From: Chrysopilus asiliformis
Taxonomy: Eukaryota; Arthropoda; Insecta; Diptera; Rhagionidae
Direction: 5' to 3'
Assembly (NCBI GenBank): GCA_964034945.1
Contig: OZ035962.1
Span: forward strand, 105,906,034 to 105,970,033
DNA length: 64,000 nucleotides
A program made the position numbers and the translations under genes. Below are positions 62,601-64,000 of this stretch, piece by piece. The notes under the pieces were generated by a model. The model saw nothing but the letters and a program-made list of their open reading frames with translations. It did no database searches and had not been told where the DNA came from. Position 1 is the first letter of the stretch, and each line of letters starts with the position of its first letter.

Positions 62601-62751
62601 GCAAAACCATCTTTAGTCCACTGTACTTGCCCAGCCTGATTTGTTACTTCGCATCGAAGCAACGCTTCAGATCCTTCTAGTACTTGCAGATCATGTGGGG
62701 AAACACGAAATTTTTGTTGCTGTCCATTACAGGTTGATATAAATGTTGTCA
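23089..62751 (-). CDS. sns: sns/nephrin-family Ig cell-adhesion receptor, whole gene span (22 coding exons, 5' incomplete)
   Basis: Type I membrane receptor of the nephrin/Sticks-and-stones/Hibris family. In flies these bind Kirre/Roughest on the neighbouring cell and act in myoblast fusion, the nephrocyte slit diaphragm and eye patterning. Exons read from 62751 down to the stop at 23089-23091. Every junction is GT-AG and the frame stays open through all of them. Order: Ig1-Ig6 (two exons each), Ig7, Ig8, Ig9 plus the start of FN3, rest of FN3, two alternative transmembrane exons, then four cytoplasmic exons. Nearly all extracellular introns are phase 1. The modelled length is 1,383 residues with the first membrane exon or 1,370 with the second, in line with roughly 1,480 for fly Sns as I remember it. 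The start codon and signal peptide are missing. Family assignment is very secure; sns rather than hbs rests on remembered similarity. Confidence 0.85.
23251..23274 (-). repeat. CAG microsatellite coding for polyglutamine
   Basis: A nearly pure CAG/CAA run in the last sns exon (CTG on the plus strand) encodes eight consecutive glutamines. It is flanked by further glutamine-rich sequence. Such runs are common in insect signalling proteins and are likely length-polymorphic. Confidence 0.85.
25366..25863. mobile_element. 500-bp TIR element AGGGTATTCACAG, copy 2
   Basis: Near-identical to 11791-12290 in the same orientation, including both termini. The flanks read TA on each side (25364-25365 and 25864-25865), consistent with a TA target duplication. 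Small internal indels near 25440 and 25569 separate the copies. Confidence 0.85.
27590..28080 (+). mobile_element. (GACR)n non-autonomous element, copy c (internally deleted)
   Basis: Same ends as the other copies. About 70 bp is missing between two TTGTTC-like positions near 27785, the C-run is expanded to 13 (from about 27800), and the GACA/GACG tract is only about 30 bp. Confidence 0.8.
28580..28808. mobile_element. MITE, GAGGCGTT family, copy 1
   Basis: Left AGGCGAGCAAAAGTGGTCCA and right TGGACCACTTTTGCTATCAA then CGCCTCAA form the inverted ends. The interior matches the copy at 53842-54089 (ACTTTTGTACTATTATTGAC, AAAAACTCACTCGCAATAGT). Confidence 0.75.
29075..29259 (-). CDS. sns: sns exon: cytoplasmic tail, proline-rich segment
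   Basis: Reads NTRTLPHPRHNNSATIMDNR, then ARDDQMLVSKGTYIPSPSPA, PPLDGSYYNMNSDRYLSYPP. The PSPSPAPP run and repeated tyrosines are the main visible features. The acceptor is GTCCTTAG and the donor ATG|GTAAGT. It enters in phase 1 and leaves in phase 0. A 5.5 kb intron separates it from the last exon. Confidence 0.87.
29260..31297 (-). other. sns: sns intron
   Basis: 2.0 kb intron with one small MITE (30583-30757). A plus-strand frame at 29965-30186 and a minus-strand one at 29850-30167 are not protein-like. No further exon seen. Confidence 0.55.
30583..30757. mobile_element. pogo/Tc1-like MITE with TA target duplication
   Basis: TA at 30581-30582 and 30758-30759 flank ends CAGGAAAACCTGTATAAGCC and its partner GGCTTATACAGGTTTGACTG. 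GTCCGG/CCGGCTTA repeats fill the 175-bp interior. The CAG ends and TA duplication are typical of pogo/Tc1-mariner MITEs. Confidence 0.8.
31298..31418 (-). CDS. sns: sns exon: cytoplasmic tail, PPPRY segment
   Basis: Reads DETRKKAASTYLVENTDIPP, then PRYQKDGTLPSLYSNNTANS. It carries a short proline run next to tyrosines, a likely SH3/SH2 adaptor contact by analogy with fly Sns. The acceptor is TTTTACAG and the donor G|GTACTT. It enters in phase 0 and leaves in phase 1. Confidence 0.87.
31881..32026 (-). CDS. sns: sns exon: juxtamembrane cytoplasmic tail
   Basis: Reads ASSQNSKTATIEMYAPSSY, then NDTVTGETLSSVSEKSDSYS, and ends EGSQPDYM. It is rich in serine and tyrosine, as expected of the signalling tail of nephrin-like receptors. 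The acceptor is again an AAGAAG tandem (32028-32023), and the donor is ATG|GTAAGA. It enters in phase 1 and leaves in phase 0. The 2,974 bp intron before it holds the nested hAT elements. Confidence 0.85.
32701..33592. mobile_element. inner hAT-like element, 892 bp
   Basis: Starts CAGCGTTTCTCAACCT and ends AGGTTGAGAATCGCTG, a 16-bp inverted pair with one mismatch. It is flanked by an exact 8-bp duplication, GTTTAACC (32693-32700 and 33593-33600), which belongs to the outer element. CAGNG..TTCTCAACC ends are typical of hAT elements. No transposase is present. Confidence 0.92.
32988..33412. mobile_element. third-level inverted-repeat unit inside the inner hAT
   Basis: CACAATGAACGCGAAACC (32988-33005) recurs as its exact inverse at 33395-33412. 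It may be a third nested MITE or an internal sub-terminal repeat of the inner hAT; no target duplication was identified to decide. Confidence 0.65.
34537..34889. mobile_element. MITE with about 32-bp arms, AGCGCGATATTACACACGGC
   Basis: Left AGCGCGATATTACACACGGC then AACTTTCGGGCTTA is mirrored exactly at the right but for one base. GGCTTA/TAAGCC motifs recur inside. It produces a long spurious plus-strand frame (34461-34880). Confidence 0.85.
35001..35150 (-). CDS. sns: sns transmembrane exon, version 2 (50 codons)
   Basis: Encodes DKELEAMPAEVVEKSEMSN, a hydrophobic helix (LVIVGIAMAALGLFIVNAA then LIAWFIV) and a basic patch (KKRHK). It is 150 bp, a multiple of three, phase 1 at both ends. The acceptor is TTATTTAAG and the donor G|GTTGGT, weaker than the other donors. 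Inclusion of both membrane exons would stay in frame but put two helices in series. A single-pass receptor therefore implies a choice between them, which is an inference from phase and content. Confidence 0.78.
35153..35182. repeat. AAAT tetranucleotide run
   Basis: TAAATAAATAAATAAATAAA directly upstream (on the minus strand) of the acceptor of membrane exon 2, replacing a normal pyrimidine tract partly with TTTA units. Its length could affect use of that exon. Confidence 0.7.
35322..35510 (-). CDS. sns: sns transmembrane exon, version 1 (63 codons)
   Basis: Encodes a proline-rich stalk (EAPPPSQPASSLGGPP), a hydrophobic helix (MLVLVGVASGTTIVLFNIF then LIGCC) and a basic stop-transfer patch (LHRRSQKR). 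It is 189 bp, a multiple of three, phase 1 at both ends. The acceptor is an AAGAAG tandem, so splicing at the second AG would drop one residue. The stalk resembles fly Sns as I remember it. The next exon encodes a second, different transmembrane segment in the same phase, so the two are probably alternatives. Confidence 0.85.
35682..35848 (-). CDS. sns: sns exon: rest of the FN3 domain
   Basis: Completes FN3: EANSEHYKYQDGTPNSHKLT, then GLRMNTMYLFSIVAMNALG, then YLPDLTRTQTK. The L-x-x-x-T-x-Y core and the NALG turn are typical of FN3 F and G strands. The exon enters in phase 2 and leaves in phase 1, just before the membrane-spanning exons. The intron before it is 64 bp. Confidence 0.88.
35913..36336 (-). 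CDS. sns: sns exon: Ig9 and start of the FN3 domain
   Basis: The longest extracellular exon. It begins APEIDKSPPLLRAASGAGER, continues with the Ig9 cysteines (GRLPCRAQAAPKPKFFW and DYGQYECLARNELG), crosses ITSPPEPPLSLNV, and enters a fibronectin type III domain (HDSVTLGWTPGFDGG, ASYRIRY). Having nine Ig domains followed by one FN3 is diagnostic for the invertebrate nephrin-like proteins. The acceptor is AATACAG and the donor CAG|GTTAGT. It enters in phase 1 and leaves in phase 2. Confidence 0.9.
36337..37064 (-). other. sns: sns intron with one MITE
   Basis: 728 bp intron between the Ig8 and Ig9 exons. It contains the short MITE at 36501-36620; the rest is featureless. Confidence 0.6.
36501..36620. 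mobile_element. 120-bp MITE, GGGGTCGTC family
   Basis: Left GGGGTCGTCTATGAAATATG then TTACGCT is mirrored by AGCGTGACATATTTTATTGA then CAGCCCCT. The flanking TA on both sides fits a TA duplication. Ends of this kind (GGCTGTCCATAAAATACGTC) are widespread in insect genomes, and fragments occur here at 7883, 8962, 40671, 46960, 58731, 59140 and 61230. Confidence 0.75.
37065..37346 (-). CDS. sns: sns exon: Ig8 (single exon)
   Basis: Complete Ig domain: GTTIKSISENIIVNPGEDAM, LSCTVEGKPLTEEHIKWERL, then DDVGNFRCVADNRVANPTS. Both cysteines, the core tryptophan and an NGTS sequon are visible. The acceptor is TGTTTAG and the donor T|GTAAGT, phase 1-1. This domain is highly conserved with the fly protein as I remember it. 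Confidence 0.9.
37347..37925 (-). other. sns: sns intron occupied mostly by one MITE
   Basis: 579 bp intron between the Ig7 and Ig8 exons; the element at 37398-37826 fills about three quarters of it. Confidence 0.6.
37398..37826. mobile_element. MITE with GTGAGGGTAGGGTGAAA ends
   Basis: Left GAGGGTAGGGTGAAAAGTTTC is mirrored, with mismatches, by GAAACTTTCACCCCGTACTC. The interior piece CGCTAACGTCACGGTTGACA resembles sequence near 21735-21780 and 13180-13235, so other decayed copies may exist. Confidence 0.6.
37926..38204 (-). CDS. sns: sns exon: Ig7 (single exon)
   Basis: A whole Ig domain in one exon, APKFVPPPSSTAVGVEGES to NITVVVE, phase 1-1. The C-strand tryptophan (YSWTKDG) and the F-strand cysteine (AGIYTCEAMNSQG) are present. 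The B-strand position, where the partner cysteine should be, reads SLQVAMMANGNP with no cysteine, so the canonical disulfide is absent here. The acceptor is AATTATAG and the donor T|GTAAGT. Confidence 0.88.
38205..39944 (-). other. sns: sns intron, nothing recognised
   Basis: 1.7 kb AT-rich intron between the Ig6 and Ig7 exons. No inverted repeat or extra exon was seen. Confidence 0.5.
39945..40109 (-). CDS. sns: sns exon: second half of Ig6
   Basis: Reads GINNSSKPGLWGGTVSALEL, then KINITQDMNGIVYTCQSTNE and ALQRSVHEAISLEVL. It has the second cysteine (YTC) and two sequons (NSS, NIT). The acceptor is CATTTAG and the donor T|GTAAGT, phase 1-1. Confidence 0.88.
40279..40416 (-). CDS. sns: sns exon: first half of Ig6
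   Basis: Reads APETVKIRVEPEELKPGVET, then TLICDSSSSNPPSKVSWWKD and GIPVN. The cysteine, the SNPP turn and the WW core are visible. The acceptor is AATTACAG and the donor G|GTAAGT, phase 1-1. It is separated from the previous exon by only 64 bp and from the next by 169 bp. Confidence 0.88.
40481..40634 (-). CDS. sns: sns exon: second half of Ig5
   Basis: Reads INSVVKTGDKSVSAELTILA, then NVTDNQAQYRCEAQNSATEI, and ends TTLSVH. The AQYRCEAQNSAT stretch is the F-strand cysteine motif, and NVTD is a sequon. The acceptor is TTTTTAG and the donor T|GTAAGT. It enters in phase 0 and leaves in phase 1. Confidence 0.88.
40671..40800. mobile_element. decayed GGGGTCGTC-family MITE
   Basis: AGGGCTTTGCCATAAAACAT then GTCATGC at the left, and GCATGACGTGTGTTACGAAT at the right, are imperfect inverses resembling the 36501 element. 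It fills most of the 200-bp intron inside Ig5. Confidence 0.5.
40835..40971 (-). CDS. sns: sns exon: first half of Ig5
   Basis: Reads YPPSPPLITGYVEGSIIPAG, then VQKLLCVSSGGNPLATLTWY and KNDKK. This exon too is invisible to an ATG-based frame scan. The acceptor is TTTCTGCAG and the donor AAG|GTAATT. It enters in phase 1 and ends exactly on a codon boundary (46 codons including the split one). Confidence 0.87.
43145..44080. mobile_element. TIR element, AGGGTCAA ends, interrupted by a (GACR)n fragment
   Basis: Left AGGGTCAAGGGGGGTTATTG and right CCCACTTTGACCCT are inverted with mismatches. TTTACATTTACCCC-like motifs recur internally in both orientations. A 3' piece of the (GACR)n family lies inside at 43411-43630. 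Confidence 0.65.
43411..43630 (+). mobile_element. (GACR)n element, copy f (5'-truncated)
   Basis: Begins mid-element at TATCTGCGTAAAATTTCAAG and runs to the family end ACCATACGGGTATGAAA, with a short GACACACGGACGGACGGACA tract. The 5' half is absent. Confidence 0.8.
44157..44426. mobile_element. piggyBac-like MITE, type 1 copy 2 (shorter)
   Basis: TTAA at both ends (44157-44160, 44423-44426) flanks CACATTGGCTACCA / TGGTAGCCAACGCG. It matches 7114-7508 but lacks about 125 bp of the centre. Its left arm differs from the other copy by one base. Confidence 0.85.
45235..45306 (+). repeat. tandem duplication of about 36 bp
   Basis: AAACCAAATTTGGTACCCAC then GGCTGCTGATTT occurs twice in a row with few differences. 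It is followed by TTTTGGTAGCCAGTGAACGT, loosely like a TTAA-MITE end. Function unknown. Confidence 0.75.
46173..46379. mobile_element. piggyBac-like MITE, type 2, with 21-bp repeats
   Basis: TTAA at 46173-46176 and 46376-46379 flanks CACATTGACTGCC and GGCAGTCAACGTG (one mismatch). The interior contains four copies of a 21-bp unit and a further dispersed ATAGCCAG. Confidence 0.85.
46254..46330 (+). repeat. 21-bp tandem repeat, about 3.7 copies
   Basis: Unit TTTTCGATAGCCAGACTTACA repeated head to tail with almost no divergence, inside the MITE at 46173-46379. Near-identity between units indicates recent amplification. Confidence 0.9.
46677..46865. mobile_element. long-hairpin MITE with arms over 50 bp
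   Basis: Left GTTTTTGGGATCGCTGATTA through CTGAAGTCAAAAATTCAAAA then TGGCGG is mirrored at the right, leaving a short loop. Half-arms occur at 24870-24920 and 41033-41080 (TTAGGTTCGTGATTAATGAC), showing a dispersed family. Confidence 0.8.
47149..47394. mobile_element. piggyBac-like MITE, type 3
   Basis: TTAA at 47149-47152 and 47391-47394 flanks CACTAGATTGCCCAAG and CTTGGGCAATCTAGTG, a perfect inverted pair of 16 bp, with AAGCAGTCATTTTGACTGCT motifs just inside each end. Confidence 0.88.
47735..47866 (-). CDS. sns: sns exon: second half of Ig4
   Basis: Reads GWITSSNITAIVEPKKQSLV, then VICHGINMQLTENIVSTHTI. It supplies the second Ig cysteine (VIC) and a sequon (NIT). The acceptor is TTTTACAG and the donor T|GTAAGT, phase 1-1. 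The following intron, at about 6.8 kb, is the longest inside the extracellular part and is full of mobile elements. Confidence 0.88.
48143..48310 (-). CDS. sns: sns exon: first half of Ig4
   Basis: Reads APTHVSITGPSEARVGGPVP, then LTCTTAPSNPPAEIKWMVGG and RQIRNATSRTVVSPE. It holds the first cysteine, the SNPP turn, the core tryptophan and an N-glycosylation sequon (NATS). The acceptor is TTTCGCAG and the donor G|GTATGC, phase 1-1. From memory this domain is close to identical in Drosophila Sns, making it one of the best anchors for the family call. Confidence 0.9.
48311..50109 (-). other. sns: sns intron, nothing recognised
   Basis: 1.8 kb intron between the Ig3 and Ig4 exons, slightly less AT-rich at 48450-49200. 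No repeat family boundary or extra exon was found. Confidence 0.5.
50110..50246 (-). CDS. sns: sns exon: second half of Ig3
   Basis: Reads TAGRLSENVYTFTAEANDN, then KARFRCEASNIMSQTPLKAE, giving the second Ig cysteine. The acceptor is TTTTTCAG and the donor T|GTAAGT. It enters in phase 2, matching the preceding exon, and leaves in phase 1. Confidence 0.88.
50247..52440 (-). other. sns: sns intron with an RTE-like fragment
   Basis: 2.2 kb intron inside Ig3. The fragment is at 51610-51997; pyrimidine-rich plus-strand sequence lies at 50515-50625. No further exon. Confidence 0.55.
51610..51997 (+). mobile_element. RTE-like/SINE-like 3' fragment, copy 2
   Basis: Same unit as 1620-1953 with a longer 5' middle part. 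ATGCCAAATTTCAGGCCAAT then CGGTTGAGTAGTTT and ATGCCAAATTTCAAGTCAAT then CGGTTCAGTCGTTT show clearly as a diverged internal direct repeat. It ends in a short CAGA run and ATATATTAGTATGATT. Confidence 0.75.
52441..52594 (-). CDS. sns: sns exon: first half of Ig3
   Basis: Reads YPPGAPYIEGYTPGETLRRG, then VELVCRSRGGNPPAQLIWYK and NGAQVRMAY. The cysteine, the GGNPP turn and the W-Y-K core are typical of this domain. The acceptor is TTCTAG and the donor CAG|GTGAGT. It starts in phase 1 and ends in phase 2, one of the few non-phase-1 junctions of the ectodomain. Confidence 0.88.
52595..54419 (-). other. sns: sns intron with one MITE
   Basis: 1.8 kb intron between the Ig2 and Ig3 exons. The GAGGCGTT MITE is at 53842-54089; the rest is AT-rich without a recognised feature. 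Confidence 0.55.
53842..54089. mobile_element. MITE, GAGGCGTT family, copy 2
   Basis: Ends TGAGGCGTTAAAAGCTAGAG then TGGACCAA and their inverse match over about 27 bp with one mismatch. It is better preserved than the copy at 28580-28808. Confidence 0.85.
54420..54593 (-). CDS. sns: sns exon: second half of Ig2
   Basis: Reads EKRDDKTEDTQGRRFTT, then LKPTSEDDYTEYSCQAKHKA, which has the DxxxYxC signature with the second disulfide cysteine, and ends QLSVL. The acceptor is TTTACAG and the donor T|GTAAGT, phase 1-1. It joins in frame to the previous exon across a 2.6 kb intron. Confidence 0.88.
54594..57242 (-). other. sns: sns intron inside Ig2
   Basis: 2.6 kb intron. The phrase GCTTTATCATTGG occurs twice (54779 and 55190), a weak direct repeat. 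A CACTCAG element sits near the upstream exon. Confidence 0.55.
56854..57125. mobile_element. 272-bp CACTCAG MITE, copy 1
   Basis: Ends CACTCAGAAAAATG and CATTTTTCTGAGTG are perfect inverses. The element is more GC-rich than its surroundings and both strands happen to be open. It differs from the copy at 58758 at about two positions. Flanks are CA on both sides. Confidence 0.9.
57243..57395 (-). CDS. sns: sns exon: first half of Ig2
   Basis: This exon is missed by a plain open-frame scan because no ATG lies in its short frame. It reads SPPSSIEIQGYAHNSKVEV, then LSLTCIVSDAKPAAQIQW and FRGNVEFNP, giving the B-strand cysteine and C-strand tryptophan of an Ig domain. The acceptor is CCATTAG and the donor G|GTAAAA, phase 1-1. 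Confidence 0.87.
57808..58322 (+). mobile_element. (GACR)n element, copy d (rearranged 3' end)
   Basis: Full 5' part and microsatellite (GATGGACGGACAGACGGACG). Near the end about 70 bp of the usual sequence is missing and replaced by an inverted copy of CACTGGTGTAATTAA, giving a hairpin at 58260-58297 before GGTTTCACCATACGGGTATA. Confidence 0.82.
58518..58644. mobile_element. pogo/Tc1-like MITE with TA target duplication, second type
   Basis: TA at 58516-58517 and 58645-58646 flanks CAGTACACTCGCGATTATAT and its inverse ATATAAGCGCGAGTCTACTG, with ATTCATATAA repeats inside. 127 bp, no coding capacity. Confidence 0.82.
58731..59167. mobile_element. GGGGTCGTC-family element interrupted by a CACTCAG copy
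   Basis: Left GGGTCTGTTCATAGATCACC and right AGTGACGTATTTTATGCAAA then GCCTC are imperfect inverses of the kind seen at 36501. The 272-bp CACTCAG element has landed about 25 bp inside the left end. Confidence 0.6.
58758..59029. mobile_element. 272-bp CACTCAG MITE, copy 2
   Basis: Same length, orientation and sequence as 56854-57125 apart from about two substitutions. Flanks are TA on both sides (58756-58757, 59030-59031). Confidence 0.92.
60590..61134. mobile_element. piggyBac-like MITE, type 4, interrupted by an RTE fragment
   Basis: TTAA at 60590-60593 and 61131-61134 flanks CCCTTTCGCGGACAC and GTGTCCGCGAAAGGG, a perfect inverted pair. Most of the interior is a later RTE-like insertion (60711-61044). 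Confidence 0.88.
60711..61044 (+). mobile_element. RTE-like/SINE-like 3' fragment, copy 3
   Basis: TACTAGCTTGCATACCCGTC start, (CAGA)n at 60990-61014, ATATATTAGTATGATT end. It is nested in the TTAA MITE. It shares the preceding TTATTGAATA with copy 1, so the true element start is slightly farther left. Confidence 0.8.
62333..62512 (-). CDS. sns: sns exon: second half of Ig1
   Basis: Continues Ig1 with SAVIPGFPRYSVLG and the F-strand DDAEYQCQVGP motif, which carries the second disulfide cysteine. It ends in KLTVI. The acceptor is TTTACAG and the donor T|GTGAGT, phase 1 at both ends. The motif around the second cysteine is a hallmark of the first Ig of nephrin-family proteins. Confidence 0.88.
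62596..62751 (-). CDS. sns: sns exon: mature N-terminus and first half of Ig1
   Basis: Encodes about 51 whole codons, beginning near TTFISTCNGQQQKF and running through the Ig B-strand cysteine (ALLRCEV) to the tryptophan of the C strand (VQWTKDGFAL). The acceptor at 62753-62752 follows a good pyrimidine tract, so I prefer it to a weaker AG at 62721-62720, which would remove 10 residues. The donor is G|GTAAAT, phase 1. The first residues are probably the end of the signal peptide. The upstream exon is not visible. Confidence 0.8.
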
Positions 62752-63582
62752 CTGTTGAATTAAATGAGAAAAAGAAATTATCAGTTTACTTAAAAAGAAA
62801 AAAAACAACTGATATCTGTTAAATTTTATCCACTTAAAAGTAGTAAAAGATCTTTTATTAGCTTCTAATTTCTTGTATTCCATTTTATACAACGCCTAAT
62901 AAAAGAAAGAAAAAAAAATACAAGACATTCGCCTATTAAATAAATTACGATTAATAACGATAACTATGATTGGTCACGAGATATACTTTTACACAATTTC
63001 TGGGTTAATTCCAATCGTTTTACAAAATTCTAGCATCCAATGTGAAAATTATATACTCGTATGTAAGAGTATGTTAGAATCAGATTGAATGTATAGTTTG
63101 TAGCGCAATGTGTTTAGAATTAAGGAAATTAAATCCGGGGAAATTAAATCTGGGAAAAAACAATTAGCAAACGTGTAACTTTTTAAACACAATCAGGGTA
63201 TTCACAGTCCTCTTTTAATTTTCGGTATATTCGGTATTTTCGATAATATTAAAAGACTGAAAATATTCTGCTGTGAACATCCCACAGCCCAGATTTGAGA
63301 ACAGCGCTTTTATTTGATACGTGACCAAATCAGGAACTGCGAATTTGGTTGTAAAATATGTCACATACCTTTAAATCCATGTTTGATGTATTCTTTTGAA
63401 TTTCTATTGTGGTAACGGCTATCAAAATTGAAAAAATTTGCAGTCAAAAAATACATAGTTTTTTGTTTAAATTTATTCCGGAAATACCAGTAATGCGGCA
63501 AATTAAGTTATAAGCAAAAACAAATGTCCTCTAATCGCCACCGGAAAAACCTTTAGAGGCTCCAATTTTAACTTTTCTTATG
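62752..63582 (-). other. sns: upstream sns intron, 5' part of the gene not found
   Basis: Minus-strand sequence upstream of the first recognised exon. I looked for a signal-peptide exon with a phase-1 donor and saw none. A truncated AGGGTATTCACAG element occupies 63195-63445. Confidence 0.5.
63195..63445. mobile_element. AGGGTATTCACAG element, copy 3 (truncated, inverted)
   Basis: One intact end AGGGTATTCACAGTCCTCTT, then the 3' half of the family in reverse orientation up to about GCAGTC, where it stops. It shares CACAATC immediately before the end with copy 1, which may be part of the element or chance. Confidence 0.8.
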
Positions 63583-63987
63583 TTTATACCCGTATGGTGA
63601 AACCAAAGCGGGCGCACGGATTGAGCTAGAGACTTGAAATTTTGCGCAGATCCGTTTTTCGTAAAATTCGAGGCTAAGTTCGTTAATGGGTAAAAATGGA
63701 CTATTAGGGGGGGGGGGGTGCCCCCCATACGAACGTAAAGGTTTTTTGTGAATATCTCAAAAACGGTGTATCTTATCAAAAAAGTGCAAGAACAAAAGTT
63801 ATTTAGGATATGATTCTACATAAAACTCCCATACATCAAAATCCGATTGGAATAAATTTAAAAAAATCTTATTGGAAAGTTTGACTTCAAAGTGGAATTT
63901 TGATACAACTGTTCGCCATTCACTTAAATCACCATACGGGTTTTCAATAATTGCCAGATCGGCAATTATAGCTTTTGTTATGTTTTT
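63583..63987 (-). mobile_element. (GACR)n element, copy e (minus strand, microsatellite deleted)
   Basis: Reads on the minus strand from ACATAACAAAAGCTATAATT (right) to ACCATACGGGTATAAA (left). The GACA/GACG tract and the sequence after it up to the family end are missing. The C-run palindrome (63709-63727) has expanded on one side. Confidence 0.82.
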
Positions 63988-64000
63988 TAAATGAATTTCA

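Noticed and set aside
62597..62720. Alternative acceptor at 62721-62720 for the first recognised sns exon
   Set aside because: It would start the exon neatly at QQKF, but lacks a pyrimidine tract. The AG at 62753-62752 follows a strong one and keeps the frame open. Not fully excluded.

Overview
This is an insect nuclear genome window. It is very AT-rich, full of long introns, and crowded with short inverted-repeat transposons. A (GACR)n-bearing repeat family and a strong protein match, from memory, to Drosophila Sticks and stones suggest a fly or near relative. I cannot name the species from the sequence.

The only protein-coding gene I can support lies on the minus strand, from 62751 down to 23089. 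It is the ortholog of Drosophila sns (nephrin family; hibris is the close paralog). I resolve 22 coding exons with GT-AG boundaries and a continuous reading frame. They encode nine Ig domains (six split over two exons, three in single exons), one FN3 domain, a transmembrane segment, and a cytoplasmic tail with proline-rich stretches and polyglutamine that ends in GHLV. The first exon(s), with start codon and signal peptide, lie beyond the right end or in sequence I could not read. The modelled part is about 1,370 or 1,383 residues, depending on which transmembrane exon is used. Two consecutive exons (35322-35510 and 35001-35150) each encode a complete but different transmembrane segment. Both are multiples of three with the same phase, which looks like a mutually exclusive choice of membrane anchor.

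The left third (1-23088) has no convincing gene. Positions 1-12290 are a patchwork of non-autonomous elements: a (GACR)n family, RTE-like 3' ends, TTAA-flanked MITEs, fold-back elements and several other terminal-inverted-repeat (TIR) families. Positions 12291-22711 are mostly AT-rich sequence with no open frames and one fold-back element. The 3' UTR of sns probably enters this region from the right.

The sns introns hold more mobile elements, many with readable boundaries. The clearest is a nest: one hAT-like element with 8-bp target duplications inside another, with a third inverted-repeat unit inside that. Two copies of a 272-bp element differ at about two positions, so they are young. Five TTAA-flanked MITEs of four TIR types are piggyBac-like. 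I found no RNA genes and no CRISPR arrays.
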